DNA of 64,000 nucleotides from NCBI GenBank assembly GCA_944472135.2, contig OX235268.1, positions 10,670,589-10,734,588 on the forward strand, in the 5' to 3' direction. The position numbers and the translations under genes are program-made. A model generated the notes under the pieces. It ran no database searches. It was not told the origin of the DNA and saw only the letters and a list, made by a program, of their open reading frames with translations. The first letter of the stretch is position 1, and each line of letters starts with the position of its first letter. Shown piece after piece: positions 12,447-23,990 of this stretch. Source of the stretch: Trichobilharzia regenti (taxonomy: Eukaryota; Platyhelminthes; Trematoda; Strigeidida; Schistosomatidae).

Positions 12447-13987
12447 GCTTCTGAAAGCTGGAAAAGCAGCTGGACCAGATGGAATACCCCCTGAAGCACT
12501 GAAAGCGGACCCAGAGACTACAGCAGATATGCTGACTCCATTATTGCAAAAGGTCTGGAAGGAGGGAAAGGTGCCTACTGATTGGAAGAAAGGTTACCTT
12601 GTGAAACTACCAAATTAGGGCGGCTTTTGATTCTGCAAGAACTGGCGAGGAATCATGCTCCTGTCGACGCCAAGTAAAATCCTGAGTCGCATCATCCTGG
12701 AGAGAATTCAGGACGCACTGGAGACAGAACTCCGACCAGAACTAGGAAAGTCAAATCATGTACTGACTAAATTGCAACCCTACGCATCATCATTAAAGAA
12801 CAAAGCATGGAATGGCGGTCAAACCTCTACCTCAACTTTATAGACTTTGAGAAGGCCTTCAACAGCGTTGAACGTGAAGTATTTTGGAAACTACTCGAGT
12901 ACTACGGCGTACCTCAAATATTCGTCAACCTTATTCAACAGCTGTACGACAACGGCACATGTCCAGTGATCCACAACGGAAAACTCAGCGAGGGGTTTGG
13001 AGTAAACACAGAAGTCAGACAAGGGTGCTTATTATCATCAATGATATTCATAATTGTGGTGAACTGACTGGATTATGCGTCAGACAGTGGGAAACAAGAA
13101 GACAGAGATATCCTGGACCGATGGGAAGCACCTAGAAGACCTGAATTTCTCGCGTGTATGATTTATGTTTGATGTCACACAAAATCGGAGACTTACAAGC
13201 GAAAACCGACCGACAAACTGGTCGAAGGAGCAGCAAAGACAGGACTCCAAGTAAACATAAACAAGACGGAGGTTATGAAAATAACCAACCGGCCAACAAC
13301 AACAGCTGCAGCAACATCCAGCGTTAATCACCATCAACGGGAGGGATTTGAAAGAGGTTACTTACTTCACTTACCTAGGGAGCATTGTGTCAACTACAGC
13401 CAGTCGGAACGGACTGGGATGTCAAATTGAGAGTCGGGAAGGCAAAAAACACATTTGTCAACCTGAAACCAACCTTGAACTCTTCGTCACTCAGCGTCAA
13501 CAACAAAATTCGGATCTTCAATTTGGACGTCAAGTCAATTCTTCTATACGGATCAGAAATCTGGCGGGCGGGTCACAAAGAATATTTCCAATAGGGTATT
13601 GCAGACCTTTATTAAACAACTGTCTTCGCTGACTGTATATTGAAGGTCAGATTGCCGGAAAGAGTCACCAACAAGAAACCATGGAACAAAAAAAACAAGA
13701 AACAATCGCCCAACGAATATGCAGGAGAAAGTGGAGATGGATTGGACAGTCCCTGAGGAGGCCACTGTGTGACATCGCGCATCAGGCCATCGCTCCAGTA
13801 AAACCCAAAAGGGAAGCGGCGAGTGGGACGTCAGTGCAAGGGTGACGTGGAGGAGATCGTGTAGAAAGGAGTTGAAAGAGTATGGACTAACATGGATGCA
13901 GGTGAAAAGTACAGCAGAAGAGAGAAGCAAATGGAAACGTGCAATTGAAGCCCTATGTTCCACTAGGAACCCAAGGGAATAATAATA
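12447..13987 (+). mobile_element. RTE-type (SR2-like) LINE, 5'-truncated, with 14-bp target duplication
   Basis: This is the most readable RTE copy. It starts inside the RT domain with LKAGKAAGPDGIPPEALK (12450-12505), then LLSTPSKILSRIILERIQD (12657-12715), FIDFEKAFNSVEREVFWKLL (12837-12896) and VRQGCLLS (13015-13040). The DLNF..D region is broken. It continues with the C-terminal EVTYFTYLGSIVST (13352-13395) and RRKWRWIGQSLRRP (about 13724-13765). It ends in 'ccctatgttccactaggaaccc' and an AATAATAAT tail. The motif atccatatcgtcta occurs at 12433-12446 and 13988-14001, a 14-bp target-site duplication marking both ends. Several frameshifts make it dead. Confidence 0.88.
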
Positions 13988-14001
13988 ATCCATATCGTCT
14001 A

Positions 14002-15592
14002 CTAATATAATTACAGAGACAAATCTGATAATTAGTGCAACAGTTAAGGGTTTTCTCTCTTTTATAATAAATCATTGCTTAATAGTTTAATGCAATACAA
14101 AGGTAGTTCGAAAAATATAACCGTTCATGATTTAAACCTCATTAGATTGGCTAAAGAGCCTATTCGAATTCAGAACACTTTCAACACCAAGATTCATCTA
14201 ATAAAATTATCTGTCTTCAGTACATATCAAGTGTGTTAAAACGTTTTGTGTTTATTCAAGCATAAAAGTCCTTAAGGTAAGCAATTTTTCAAACCATGTA
14301 GTGCCAGTACCTGTTGTTTGATTATCAACGGAATTATGTTCAGGCTTTTTTCTATTTTAAGGTCTATGGGCAGATGCCTTGATTTTAGGATTTTCAGATT
14401 TCATTCGCGTAATCATATTCGGATATTGAAATATACACAAAAGTTTCAAATGTGCCAACATCATAAATTTCATAAGTTATATATTCTACGACCTTGAGGT
14501 GAACATTTGTCTTATGATTCTAAAGACAAAATGCCTGTTAAAACATAAGTCATTTATAACACTAAAGGTGACACCATTTCATAATCAGTAGTAATTCAGT
14601 CAATAGACGAGGATGTAGTGGCAATATCTCCCTTTTTAAAAAAGCCTTAACATTCATGGATTTAAAAAATTGTACAAACTCAAGATGTCTTGCATGCAAA
14701 CCGCTTAATTTACATGATTAAGCTATTGAATGAAAGGCTTTGATCTCATTTTTTTTGACTGAGAAACTGTTCATCAGTTTATAATGACAGATATCCACAT
14801 GTATTTTGTGCGCTTTATATTCGTTTTCGCGTCTATCGACAAATGTACCTGACTCCAATGAATCAGGTGAACAGTCATACGCAGACCCAAGTGGTCAAGG
14901 GAGAGACCAGTTAAAGATTGAAAACTATTATTCACGGCCTTGCTGTAAAGCGTGTTCTTCAAGCAGATGAAATTCTTCTCTCAGTTTAAGTTTATTTTAA
15001 ATCCAAGATTGTTTTTATTTCAATGCAAATAATACTTCATTTTTCTGAACTTTTGTTAAGATATTCATACCTTGCTTAATTTTTTAAGGTTCGAGATTGG
15101 TAAAGGCATCCGGTATTCAGAAGGTGTTCCTGATCACTAATAATATCTTCTTTTGACTGTTTTAAAATATTTTCATATGACGAAATGATAATATTTATGT
15201 TATTTTCCTTTCTGTCTGTTGATATAAATTTAAATAAATGTTTACCTTTAAATGGATGGTTTTGTTTTCCAAAATGTTTCCCTTTCTAGGATATACAAAG
15301 TGACTCTGACGACAGTCGATTTTGTTTAATCAAGGCTTCATGAATTAATAAGCAAACATAATAGCATGGAGAATATCATGAATTCTGAGTTACACAGTAA
15401 AAATGGTGAAAAAATATATCAAGTAATGAACTATTGACATTGTATACATATGAATAAAGAAACAATAATTTAAATTACTATAGACTGACTTGGAAATCAG
15501 GCTTATGGAAGTCACAAGAAGTTCAAGCATAAAGATTCGTCAGCAATAAAATCTAGATGACCGATAATTTGCTGAAAATTTACTGGAAACCT
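14002..15592. other. No feature recognised
   Basis: AT-rich sequence without supported coding or repeat structure. Confidence 0.4.
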
Positions 15593-15602
15593 GAACGCAA
15601 AT

Positions 15603-16052
15603 TATTATTATTATTATATTATTATTGTATCCTTTAGTTCCTAGAGGAACATAGGGCTTCAGCTGCGCACCTCCATTGACTTCGGTTTTCTGACAACTTT
15701 TTCACCCTGCTCCAGGTCTGTCCACATGCTTTCATCTCCTCCTCGCATGACCTCCTCCAAGTCACCCTTGAACGCCAACTCCCTTTCGGGTTCCACTCGA
15801 GGGCTTGTCTAGTGATGTCACTTGATGGTTTCCTCAGCGTATGGCCAATCCATCTCCATTTCTTTCTGCCTATTTGTTTCACAATCGGTTCCTGGTTGGT
15901 TCGCTCCCAGAGATCCTTGTTGCTGATCTTTTCTGGCCATCTGATCTTGAGTATTGAGCGGAGACAGTTGTTAATGAAGGTTTGAAGTTTGTTTGAGATG
16001 CTCTTTATGACTCGCCAAGTCTCTGATCCGTATAGTAGCATCATAGAAGCGC
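15603..16052 (-). mobile_element. Short 5'-truncated RTE LINE with 10-bp target duplication
   Basis: Only the last 450 bp of the LINE remains. On the minus strand it reads VRASMMLLYGSETWR, then [18 protein letters not shown], then [16 protein letters not shown], and ends ALCSSRN, followed by 'tctaggaactaaaggatacaata' and an ATT-repeat tail (15603-15628). The direct repeat gaacgcaaat occurs at 15593-15602 and 16053-16062. The frame is open across the LINE part and runs on into flanking DNA on its N-terminal side, so the 170-codon open frame (15634-16146) is a chance fusion. Confidence 0.9.
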
Positions 16053-16179
16053 GAACGCAAATAACTGCTCCATATTTCTTGTGAATAACGGTATCAGGAA
16101 AATTTGCAATAGCTAAAATTCCACCATTAAACCAACTTGATTTCAAAGCAAGAAGTATTAAAGGATGGATGCTAAGTCG

Positions 16180-16410
16180 AATATTTATTGATCAACCAAG
16201 CCAATAAAGCAAGTTAAATGCACAGCAGCTTACAATGTGATCCACAATTGTCTAATATTAATACTTTGAAAGGTCTGTGATTGTGTTCCTCCGGCGTACT
16301 GTCGACGAGTAAACGTCTAAGCCATGAAATGGATAGTAACCTCAAACGAAACTGGTTCGAACAAACAAGTTCACTGAACTTCCACCAAATGTTCACCATC
16401 ACTGACTACC
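16180..16410. repeat. Unclassified dispersed repeat, copy 1
   Basis: The segments 'attgatcaaccaagcca' and 'ggttcgaacaaacaagt...gttcaccatcactgac' recur at 53690-53970 with spacing that roughly matches. A related 'gttcaccaacattgacaac' occurs at about 22690. Neither coding nor SINE boxes are clear. Family unknown. Confidence 0.4.
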
Positions 16411-19400
16411 CTCACTGTGGAATTCACTTCAGTTATTTTGGAAAAAACAGTCAAAACGATGAAATGTGATTAGAGTTAAAAAAACATTTACTGGTTAATG
16501 AAGAGTTACACAGAAACAGTGCAGCTGAAAAGCAATAGAAATTCGAAAAACCCATATAGATAAACCAACCTGATTGATTATTGAAAGAGAATAAGTACAG
16601 TTCTCAATAGAAATGCGATGTTGGTGTAGCAAATCCCCTCACTTCATATGATCTGTGATCAATATATTCTGTAATTTGCTTTTCACATCCATTTTTAATT
16701 AATAACCAGGAGTTGCCATGCAATAACTAATATCACACCTTCATGCTTATTCAAAATTTTGGGATTCAGCCATAAATGGAAGGCTTCTGCAGTCACTCTT
16801 TCTTTATGCAAACCAAAACCTTTGTGTAGAACCTTAGGCGTATCAAAATCGATCTTGTGTTCTGTTTCTCTTGAGTGCAGCGCAATCACCGATCTGTTTT
16901 ATAGCTTCTTAAAGTCCTCACTAGCTTAAGGTCTGCTTCCCATAATATATTTTAAAATTCTGAGAGACAGTAATCATCATATTGCTATTAAGTGTCATTT
17001 GTATTACTAACATTTATGTCACACTTGTTTGTTGTCTCTCAGATAAATTGGTGTTTCTTGGTGAATTCACTGTTATTGCCACTACTTCTCATGATGAGTC
17101 CTTATAAATAGTGGCTGAAGAGTTTGATTCGTCTGACACCCTTTTCCTTGTGGCTTGTAAATGTTGTTAACTTTGCAACTTAACTCAATCTAGTGGTCTC
17201 AAATATTATCAAAATGTTCATTAGGCCGGAATACTGGCTTCAACAACGAATTATGAACACTGTATTATGCAGGTTATGCTATTATTATAAGGCAAGTTAG
17301 ACAAAGTGGCTTTCTCACAAATTTCCAGAGAAACTCAACGTGAATGATACTCTCAGGTCAACATGCAGTAAGTAACATGTTCAAAGAATCAGCCTAGGAC
17401 ATATACCACGAACGAGTACTTGATGATACTATTACAAATGTTAGATGGCCAGTCTAATTCTGTGTCAATATATGTCGCGTAAAAGAGAAATTCTCCACGA
17501 AATTCAACTCTTCGTTTTCTCATGAGCTGAAAACAATTTGCATAGGAAAGGAAAACCTATATGAGACGAAAAATAATCCCAGTCTGAAAAAACTAAATGA
17601 GATCTTATCATGCTAGATCACCTCAAATACGTAGAAACCATTGAAGAGAAGTACTTGCTTAAAGTGAATAAGTGGCGCTAATATATGCGTAACACCTGGG
17701 CACATAACTTTGAGGTCATGTGATTATAATTGATACAAGTATGAACAATGTCATCCAGTGAATAAAACTGCTTCACTGTGTGACATATCTAATAAACAAT
17801 CTAATATGGAATAAGTGATGCTCTTCTCTCACTTGATGCTTGTTTCGCTAACAAGCCCTTCACATGTCATCCTCTGGTGGTGAAGATGAAAATTATAATC
17901 AAATCCCCGGTTTTAATAAAATTAATGTCCATAGTAATACGCGCGTTTGAGAAATGTGGGTGGCGTTATTGGAGAAAGGAGTTTATCTGAAAAACAGTTG
18001 TTAAGTCAAGAACAGATAAATAAGTAAGTAAAAATATCTATTTTCGTAGCTTCGGCTCAAAGCTCTACAGTTAGTTAATTAGTTGCGTTGTCAGTTGACA
18101 ACAGTGGTAAGAGCTTACTGTAAGTTATTTACAGGACAAATCAAAGTATATCAGTTATAACAATGTTAGCAAACATTGCGACTCATCTTCCATAATCGAG
18201 AAAGTTGACGATTGATTACATCTTAGATATCATCTTAGAATGCAGGAAATGTTTTAGCAACAGAACTACTCCAAATTGTTTGAGTTTATTAATTACTAAC
18301 TACTGTTGATTTAATCCATCTTTGATTTGTCGCTTTGTTTTTAAATTTCTTTCTGTTGTACTAAATCATTTATTGCGGTTTGAGAGAAAGTATTTTCCTC
18401 CCTGAAACATCTTGATGAGCCACTAAATGTTCAGTCATTTACTTATTTAGCATTATATCAGCATGTATAGAGCTAGTACTTATGAAATATCTACAGTATA
18501 TCTTGTGACCAGGTGGATGATGAATACTTAAAAAAACAGATCTCAAAGAAACCATGGATATGACTGTCTTTCTCTTTCAAAGATATACGATAAAACTACA
18601 ATGAAATACTATTCTGGTATCACTGCAATACGAGCATGCATCGAATGTAATATAGTGTGTCTTAATGAGTGGGAAATGCTTGTCTTTAATGTATATGATA
18701 GGCGGTTTCTATGTTTGCAATTTTAATAAATGAATATTTTCTGTGTTCAAACATCATATCGATGATATTTTTGAGAAGGATATTTGTGGACAGGATAGCC
18801 GCACAAGAAGAACACATGAATATACTTGCTTCACCCAAAAGTCATAGAAACGTTTCTGTATGTTCCATTTAAATCTTCAAGGGACTGTTCACTCATTTGA
18901 TACTTTAGTCAGTCTTATCAGTAGACTGTGTTGAGGTTATTAAAATTATCTTGCTTAAGTTATTAAGGTGGAATAAACGAATTAAGCTATGCGCTATTGG
19001 TTCTGAGTTTGTTAATAGTAGTCTAAGGAAATTCAAATAATATTTGAAGTTCTCAACATTACAGTTATAGTTCAAAATAAATACACTCAGCTTGGTTTGA
19101 AATACTTTGGACGTTTCCTAACTTTCCACGAATAACGCTATTTTGCGATGGAATTAAGGTGAATTGTCTGAGTGCATTACAATTTCTTAATCGCGAAAAC
19201 ATGAATTCGGTCACTATGTCAATGAATTACTAAATACTTTTGAAAATGATGGCTAAATAGTATCTGTCTTTCTCTGAGAAGCCGTAATAACTCACAGAGA
19301 GTGAAATTATTGATTTATGCATCAAATTAATACTTTGACTTCATGTAGACTTATCAAGCCAGTGTGTCGCAGTTATATAAACTGTTCTTCTCTTCTAGGC

Positions 19401-20418
19401 ATATACCACATCTGATGCAGTTAATAAATTTCAGTTGATTCAAATGCACACCAGTAGATGTTGATACTTCTATGTGTTCACTTATTTATTAAATCATCCT
19501 GTTTTTGGGCATTCCAGCATGTGAATACGTGAGGCTACTTGTGAACGTGGAAATGAATATGCCTTCTTTGTCAGTGAGAAAACGTATATTGAAAGCTGTC
19601 TGAAATCCACTATAGCGTTTATGCTTCCTATATAAACACAAACCCAGTTCATGTAAATGGGCTATGATGCATCTGAAAACTTCTAGGACACAAATAAAAT
19701 ATTCAGAAAGTAATGAGTTAATCGAGACAAAAATGTTTAATCACTACAATCTTTAAGGAATTGTACACGATTAGTAATAACTGGAAAAAATCTGAGAACA
19801 GCATTTTTACTAGGCGTTTTAGTGTTCAAACTTTAAGTAATATGTGAAGGAATATAAGTAGTTTAAAAGGATGATATTTCCAATGAACGAACATAACTAA
19901 TTAGTGTTGAATCACACACTTCCCAGTACCAGTATCCAAAGAAGTTACCTAATAAACTTACGAAACCGTGATGTGCCTAATATTGTGCACAGAATCGCTA
20001 TAATTGGGTGTTTGATATTTTTCGTTGAATTTCTCAATAAACAGTGAGATTTTACTATTCGTTCAAAATGCAGACGGGAAGATTTTTTTTACCTCATTTC
20101 TTTCTATTACAAATTGACTGTAATCACATTTTATGTTAGGATATTATCCTCCTTGTTTTGGCATTTTGAATCGCCATTAGTCTTAGATGAATCCAAAATT
20201 GAAAAGAACAGTGCATTTAAGACAATTTAAAAATATGCTTAGTCATATCATGCTTATCATCAATGTTCCAACTTGTATGGATGCGAAGCAATGTACTTTT
20301 CATCATTAATGGAGTTTTAATGAATCGATAACATTCTATTCTCAATAGAACCCTTTCGTGGTTGCAGCGAATTAGTTACATTAGAGAAAATAGTAGCGTA
20401 TTGTCACTTGTATAATAC
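16410..20418. other. No gene recognised; one half foldback arm
   Basis: About 4 kb of AT-rich DNA. The only repeat seen is a single arm of the 'cactgtgtga..taataaacaa.ctaatatggaa' family at about 17772-17814, also present as inverted pairs at 23.25 and 45.48 kb. Confidence 0.4.
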
Positions 20419-20474
20419 GTCCATAGTTAATGAAACATTCTTCTCAGTCCATAGTTAATGAAACATTCTTCTCA
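20419..20474. repeat. Exact tandem duplication of a 28-bp unit
   Basis: The unit gtccatagttaatgaaacat... occupies 20419-20446 and is repeated exactly at 20447-20474. It is an isolated two-copy repeat, probably from replication slippage. Confidence 0.9.
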
Positions 20475-20879
20475 GTTAAACTGGCGAAATTAATTAGTGT
20501 GCATTACGGTGCAGTGAAATATCACTATATTTTGAAATGAGGTCGTGTTTTGTTCAAGCAAGGACTGGAAACTATTTGAACCGAAGATTAATATAAGCAC
20601 AAAGTAAAATGAAAGTAAACTCAGCCTGCACTGGAGGTAATGTAGTCAGTCTCCTGAGTTAAACATCACCTTGTAAGCAATCAAGTAATGAAACACTTCT
20701 AGCATTACTGGCTCGAAGCTTTGTGGGCTCCGGAGTATTTAGAAGTGATTTTGAGTCGTGCAAGCGGTTGTATGGTAAATAGGTTCATTGATGAGATGTA
20801 TGCCACCATCTTGTATTCGTTCAGCGATCAAGTGAACTATTATTTGCTTCTGTTTGTAGAGATTTCGGTTGATTAGTTA

Positions 20880-21105
20880 CAGAATTTCACCATGAGCTGA
20901 CATTGGTTGGAGAACCACTGGAAAACCTGGGAATACTGGACAGATGTTTCGTCCTAGTTTGAGGTTCTTCAACAGTATGCACACATCGTCGTTCGAATCC
21001 AGGAGATTCTGGTTACAAGGCGAGCTCGTAGGCCATTGAGCCACTGGGACCTGATCCAATGGCCCATGAATTCTAACTTTTGCCATTTCACGACATAGGT
21101 TGTCC
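20880..21105 (-). mobile_element. Sm-alpha-like hammerhead SINE unit, minus strand
   Basis: On the minus strand this has the order of the other copies: 'ctcgccttgtaacc', then a B-box-like ttcgaa, then 'tgcatactgttgaagaacctcaa', then 'ctaggacgaaacatctgtcc', then 'ggttttccagtggttctccaacc'. The hammerhead core is damaged: the first core base is changed (TTGAAGA for CTGAAGA) and the stem-II strand is mutated. It is followed directly by a plus-oriented tail fragment (21108-21150). Confidence 0.75.
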
Positions 21106-21107
21106 AA

Positions 21108-21150
21108 TGGTTCTCTAACTGACGTCAGCTCATGATGAAATCCTGTAACC
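21108..21150 (+). repeat. Sm-alpha-like tail fragment, inverted relative to its neighbour
   Basis: 'caatggttctctaactgacg' and 'tcagctcatgatgaaatcct' match the 3' tail of the plus-strand units at 33.5 and 36.4 kb. It lies in opposite orientation to the unit at 20880-21105, giving an inverted pair. Confidence 0.65.
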
Positions 21151-21154
21151 AAAC

Positions 21155-21810
21155 AACCATATTGTTTACCTTGTCTCAGTTTCTCTTTTCTTGTATTTCT
21201 TCATCCACTAGTGGTGTAATACGTAGAAATGAATTGCGTAACGCCGATAAGAATGATGAAAAACAATTTAAATGCACCTAACAGGGATAATTTACTTACT
21301 TGCATCATCCGATTTCAATGCAAAAATGCAGAAGTTTATTCTCCTCTTTATATGGAAAACAAATTCAGATACATTTTAATTACACTTGAAAAAAACAGTG
21401 TTCTTGTAGAAGCTTTAGAATTACTTCAGAGTATTGCTAGATGTTAACATTTCAGTTAGTTATTTACAAACGGAAATCGTATAAAAAAGTAGAGGGAATC
21501 TACGAAGTTATGGATATGCTTTTTGTATACACCCATTTAGCTTTGGTTGCCTTATTTACTCGAGCTCAAAGTGCGATTTTATGTCATCAGAACCCTCGAA
21601 AACTAAAGATGTTCTCCTGGTAAACGGGGAATATCTTCTAGTAAAATTCTGACTGAATTTCTAGACTTGTTGTGACGTTTATATAATAATTCCTTTTCTT
21701 TTTTTCAGTTGAGTTATGCCACCAGTTTACAGTTTCTACAACATTCTGATATATTAATTATCGCACATTATTCTACTTACTGAAATAATAATAACCAACT
21801 CTTGAAAATA
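21155..21810. other. No feature recognised
   Basis: AT-rich sequence without a supported gene. Confidence 0.35.
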
Positions 21811-22052
21811 ATTTGCAATTGATAGTGTTCTCTGAGCTCCTTGGTTTAATTGCGGAGCTTTCATCGTCTTTCTGGACGACATCTTCAGCGCAGTGTTTAG
21901 GATAAAGTGAAATGATTTAAATTTCTTCATGAGTCTCCCGGTAACCATCATTTCACTTTATCCTAAACACTGCGCTGAAGATGTCGTCCAGAAAGACGAT
22001 GAAAGCTCCGCAATTAAACCAAGGAGCTCAGAGAACACTATCAATTGCAAAT
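21811..22052. repeat. Long foldback hairpin containing hammerhead-like cores
   Basis: Two 106-bp complementary arms (21811-21916 and 21947-22052) are separated by 30 bases. The right arm reads TGCG (21971-21974), CTGAAGA (21975-21981), one extra base, a stem GTCGTC-loop-GACGAT, GAAA (22001-22004), GCTC and CGCA (22009-22012). That is the hammerhead order with stem I TGCG/CGCA and an ultra-short stem III (AGCT). The left arm has the same core on the minus strand. The flank 'atcatccacctgagttacaaatctttt' recurs beside the palindrome at 55.4 kb, so both probably belong to one family. Confidence 0.75.
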
Positions 22053-22484
22053 CATCCACCTGAGTTACAAATCTTTTCTATTATCTTGAAAATAATGTTT
22101 TTTAAATGAAGACGAAAATAATTGGTGAAGTGTATGAAAACTATTTTGAAAGAGACATAACAATGATGGACCACTGGTTAACGCAGAAAACACAGATCTG
22201 GTTTCTTGATGATTAAGTTATTTACTGTCGTTTCGCCAATTATTCTCATTATACAAGCAGTATGCGTACTGTGGACTCAAGCTAAAGAATGAATTTTGAA
22301 ACCTACTATCCTGCATACATGAAATTTAGGCTATCGATTTGAGTGAGAAACCACTACAGTCAAGTGTCCAGATCGCAAATGATCCTAAAGAAAGGGCTAA
22401 TTTGAGAAGAATAATTCATCACTCAGAATACTGTATGCAATAACCAGCTCTAGAATATTGGAAAACGTGTCTTCTGTACTGGGT

Positions 22485-22725
22485 TAGTCCATTTTTTCAC
22501 CAACAGTGAAGCGGCACAAGGCTGTAAGGCACCAGGTCTATGAATACACGTTAGTATAAAACACAACAGCACTTGTGATCATTTGTCTCCAGGCTTCTAT
22601 CAACAAGCGTGCAATGAGACAGAGGCAATCATTATTTATTCCCTCGAAATAGACAGCGGTTAGAGTAAATAAACCGTGTGTTGCTCATTCAGTGTTCACC
22701 AACATTGACAACGACCACTTCTTAA
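22485..22725. repeat. Unclassified dispersed repeat, copy 2
   Basis: 'tctccaggcttctatcaaca' and 'gtgttcaccaacattgacaa' resemble 'cctccaggcttctgtcaagt' and 'atgttcaccatcattgacaa' in the 53.69-53.97 kb copy. Family unknown. Confidence 0.4.
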
Positions 22726-23245
22726 GACTTAAAATTTGGTAGCTTTCGCATCGCAAGAACAAAATTCTAGGTGATCTTAAACATAGAAAAATATCATGTT
22801 GATGACAAATATTTCCTCGTGCAATGTAGAGTATGTGATTTTCTGAAAGAGAGAATGACAGTAAAGAAGTTATCCTTCTGATTATAAACATTTATTCCAA
22901 CTTATTTCGGCGGATACAATGAGAGAAATGTTGTCAAACCTTTATTTTACGAAAACATTTTAAAACATTAAAAGAAGACATCACACTGTTTGAATTTGGT
23001 GTCCTGAATATTGTTTGTCTTATCAGTGAATACGACTAATTAGCCCAGAGAAAATGAGTACATCTCTCATCACGTACTGATGTAAGTATGCAGCGTCAAA
23101 AACGAATTCAAAGCCTATATTTCAATTTCTTTATGGAGTGGATTTGATGATGTTTGTGAATGGTGAAGTATCTGTGATATTATAAATGTATTTGTTGAAA
23201 TACATATTTTTAAAAAGTTTGCAATCCATTCATACATTAATTCCA

Positions 23246-23395
23246 TAGTAGTTTATTTATTAGGTGTATCACACAGTGAAACAGTATTATTTACTGGATT
23301 ATTACTATTACTGGATTACCATACAGTAAATAGCAATACTGTTTCACTGTGTGATGCATCTAATAAACAAACTAATATGGAATTATTTAATACCA
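23246..23395. repeat. Imperfect inverted repeat (MITE-like foldback)
   Basis: The left arm 'attccatagtagtttatttattaggtg..tcacacagtgaaacagtatt' pairs with the right arm 'aatactgtttcactgtgtga.gcatctaataaacaaactaatatggaatt'. The loop is about 50 bp and contains a small internal duplication. The family is also found at 45478-45582, with one arm alone at 17.8 kb. No coding capacity, and the class is not known. Confidence 0.75.
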
Positions 23396-23460
23396 CAGCA
23401 CCCATGTTTTAGACATATATTAATTTAATTTTTAAATTTTTTTTTAAATTTTTGATTACA

Positions 23461-23630
23461 GCTTGATTCCACACTGTATTTTTGGTACAAGTATGGAATT
23501 TTCAGCGTGGATATCGGTAGCCCAAATTTCGCAGGCCGACCATAGATATCAGGTGTGCACCGGCATGGGCTCGAACTCCGGACCATGTGCATGGGTGGCG
23601 AGAGTCCTAACCACTATTCCACCGACGTAC
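23461..23630 (-). mobile_element. tRNA-derived SINE (family B), minus strand
   Basis: On the minus strand, 'cggtggaatagtggttaggactctcgcc' is the tRNA-like A-box region and 'ccggagttcgagccc' the B box. They are followed by 'tggtcggcctgcgaaatttgg' and the tail 'gctgaaaattccatacttg..caaaaatacagtgtggaatcaagctgtaa', then an A-rich end (23430-23460 on the plus strand is T-rich). The order is identical to 36662-36838. Confidence 0.85.
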
Positions 23631-23709
23631 ACTCATAAAATAATGGAAAATTCATGTAATGTTCACTCACGACTGGTCGTATTCAGGCAGTTGACCTGGG
23701 GTTTAGTGG

Positions 23710-23990
23710 GAAGCCGTTACCAGTAAGGTACAGTAGGTTGGAAGTGAGTCATAAACTCATCAAAGAAGACATTGAGAAGTGGTCACGCTATGTACTGAAT
23801 TTGCAGAAGTTAGAATTCATGCCATGGGCATTGGATTGGGTCCCAGTAGCTTAATGATTTCGAGCACCGGTGGTCGATTACTATTGAAAAGTCTCAAACT
23901 AGTCTGACGGAACAGCTGTCCTGTGCTTCTTGTTGATCTTCAATGGTTCTATCACCGATGTCACCTCATGACGAAAAGCAATAATAATAC
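23710..23990 (+). mobile_element. Sm-alpha-like hammerhead SINE unit, degraded
   Basis: It starts with the unit head 'accagtaaggtacagtaggttg', followed by 'acattgagaagtggtcacgctatgtactgaatt' and 'gcattggattgggtcccagtagcttaatg'. The B-box region is largely deleted. The core remnant 'ttgaaaagtctcaaactagtctgacggaacagctgtcctgtgc' has lost the CTGANGA and GAAA consensus, so it cannot be an active hammerhead. Confidence 0.65.

Noticed and set aside
13553..13993. 146-codon minus-strand open frame
   Set aside because: It is antisense to the RTE C-terminal region. Similar antisense frames arise over other copies (e.g. 26146-26571).
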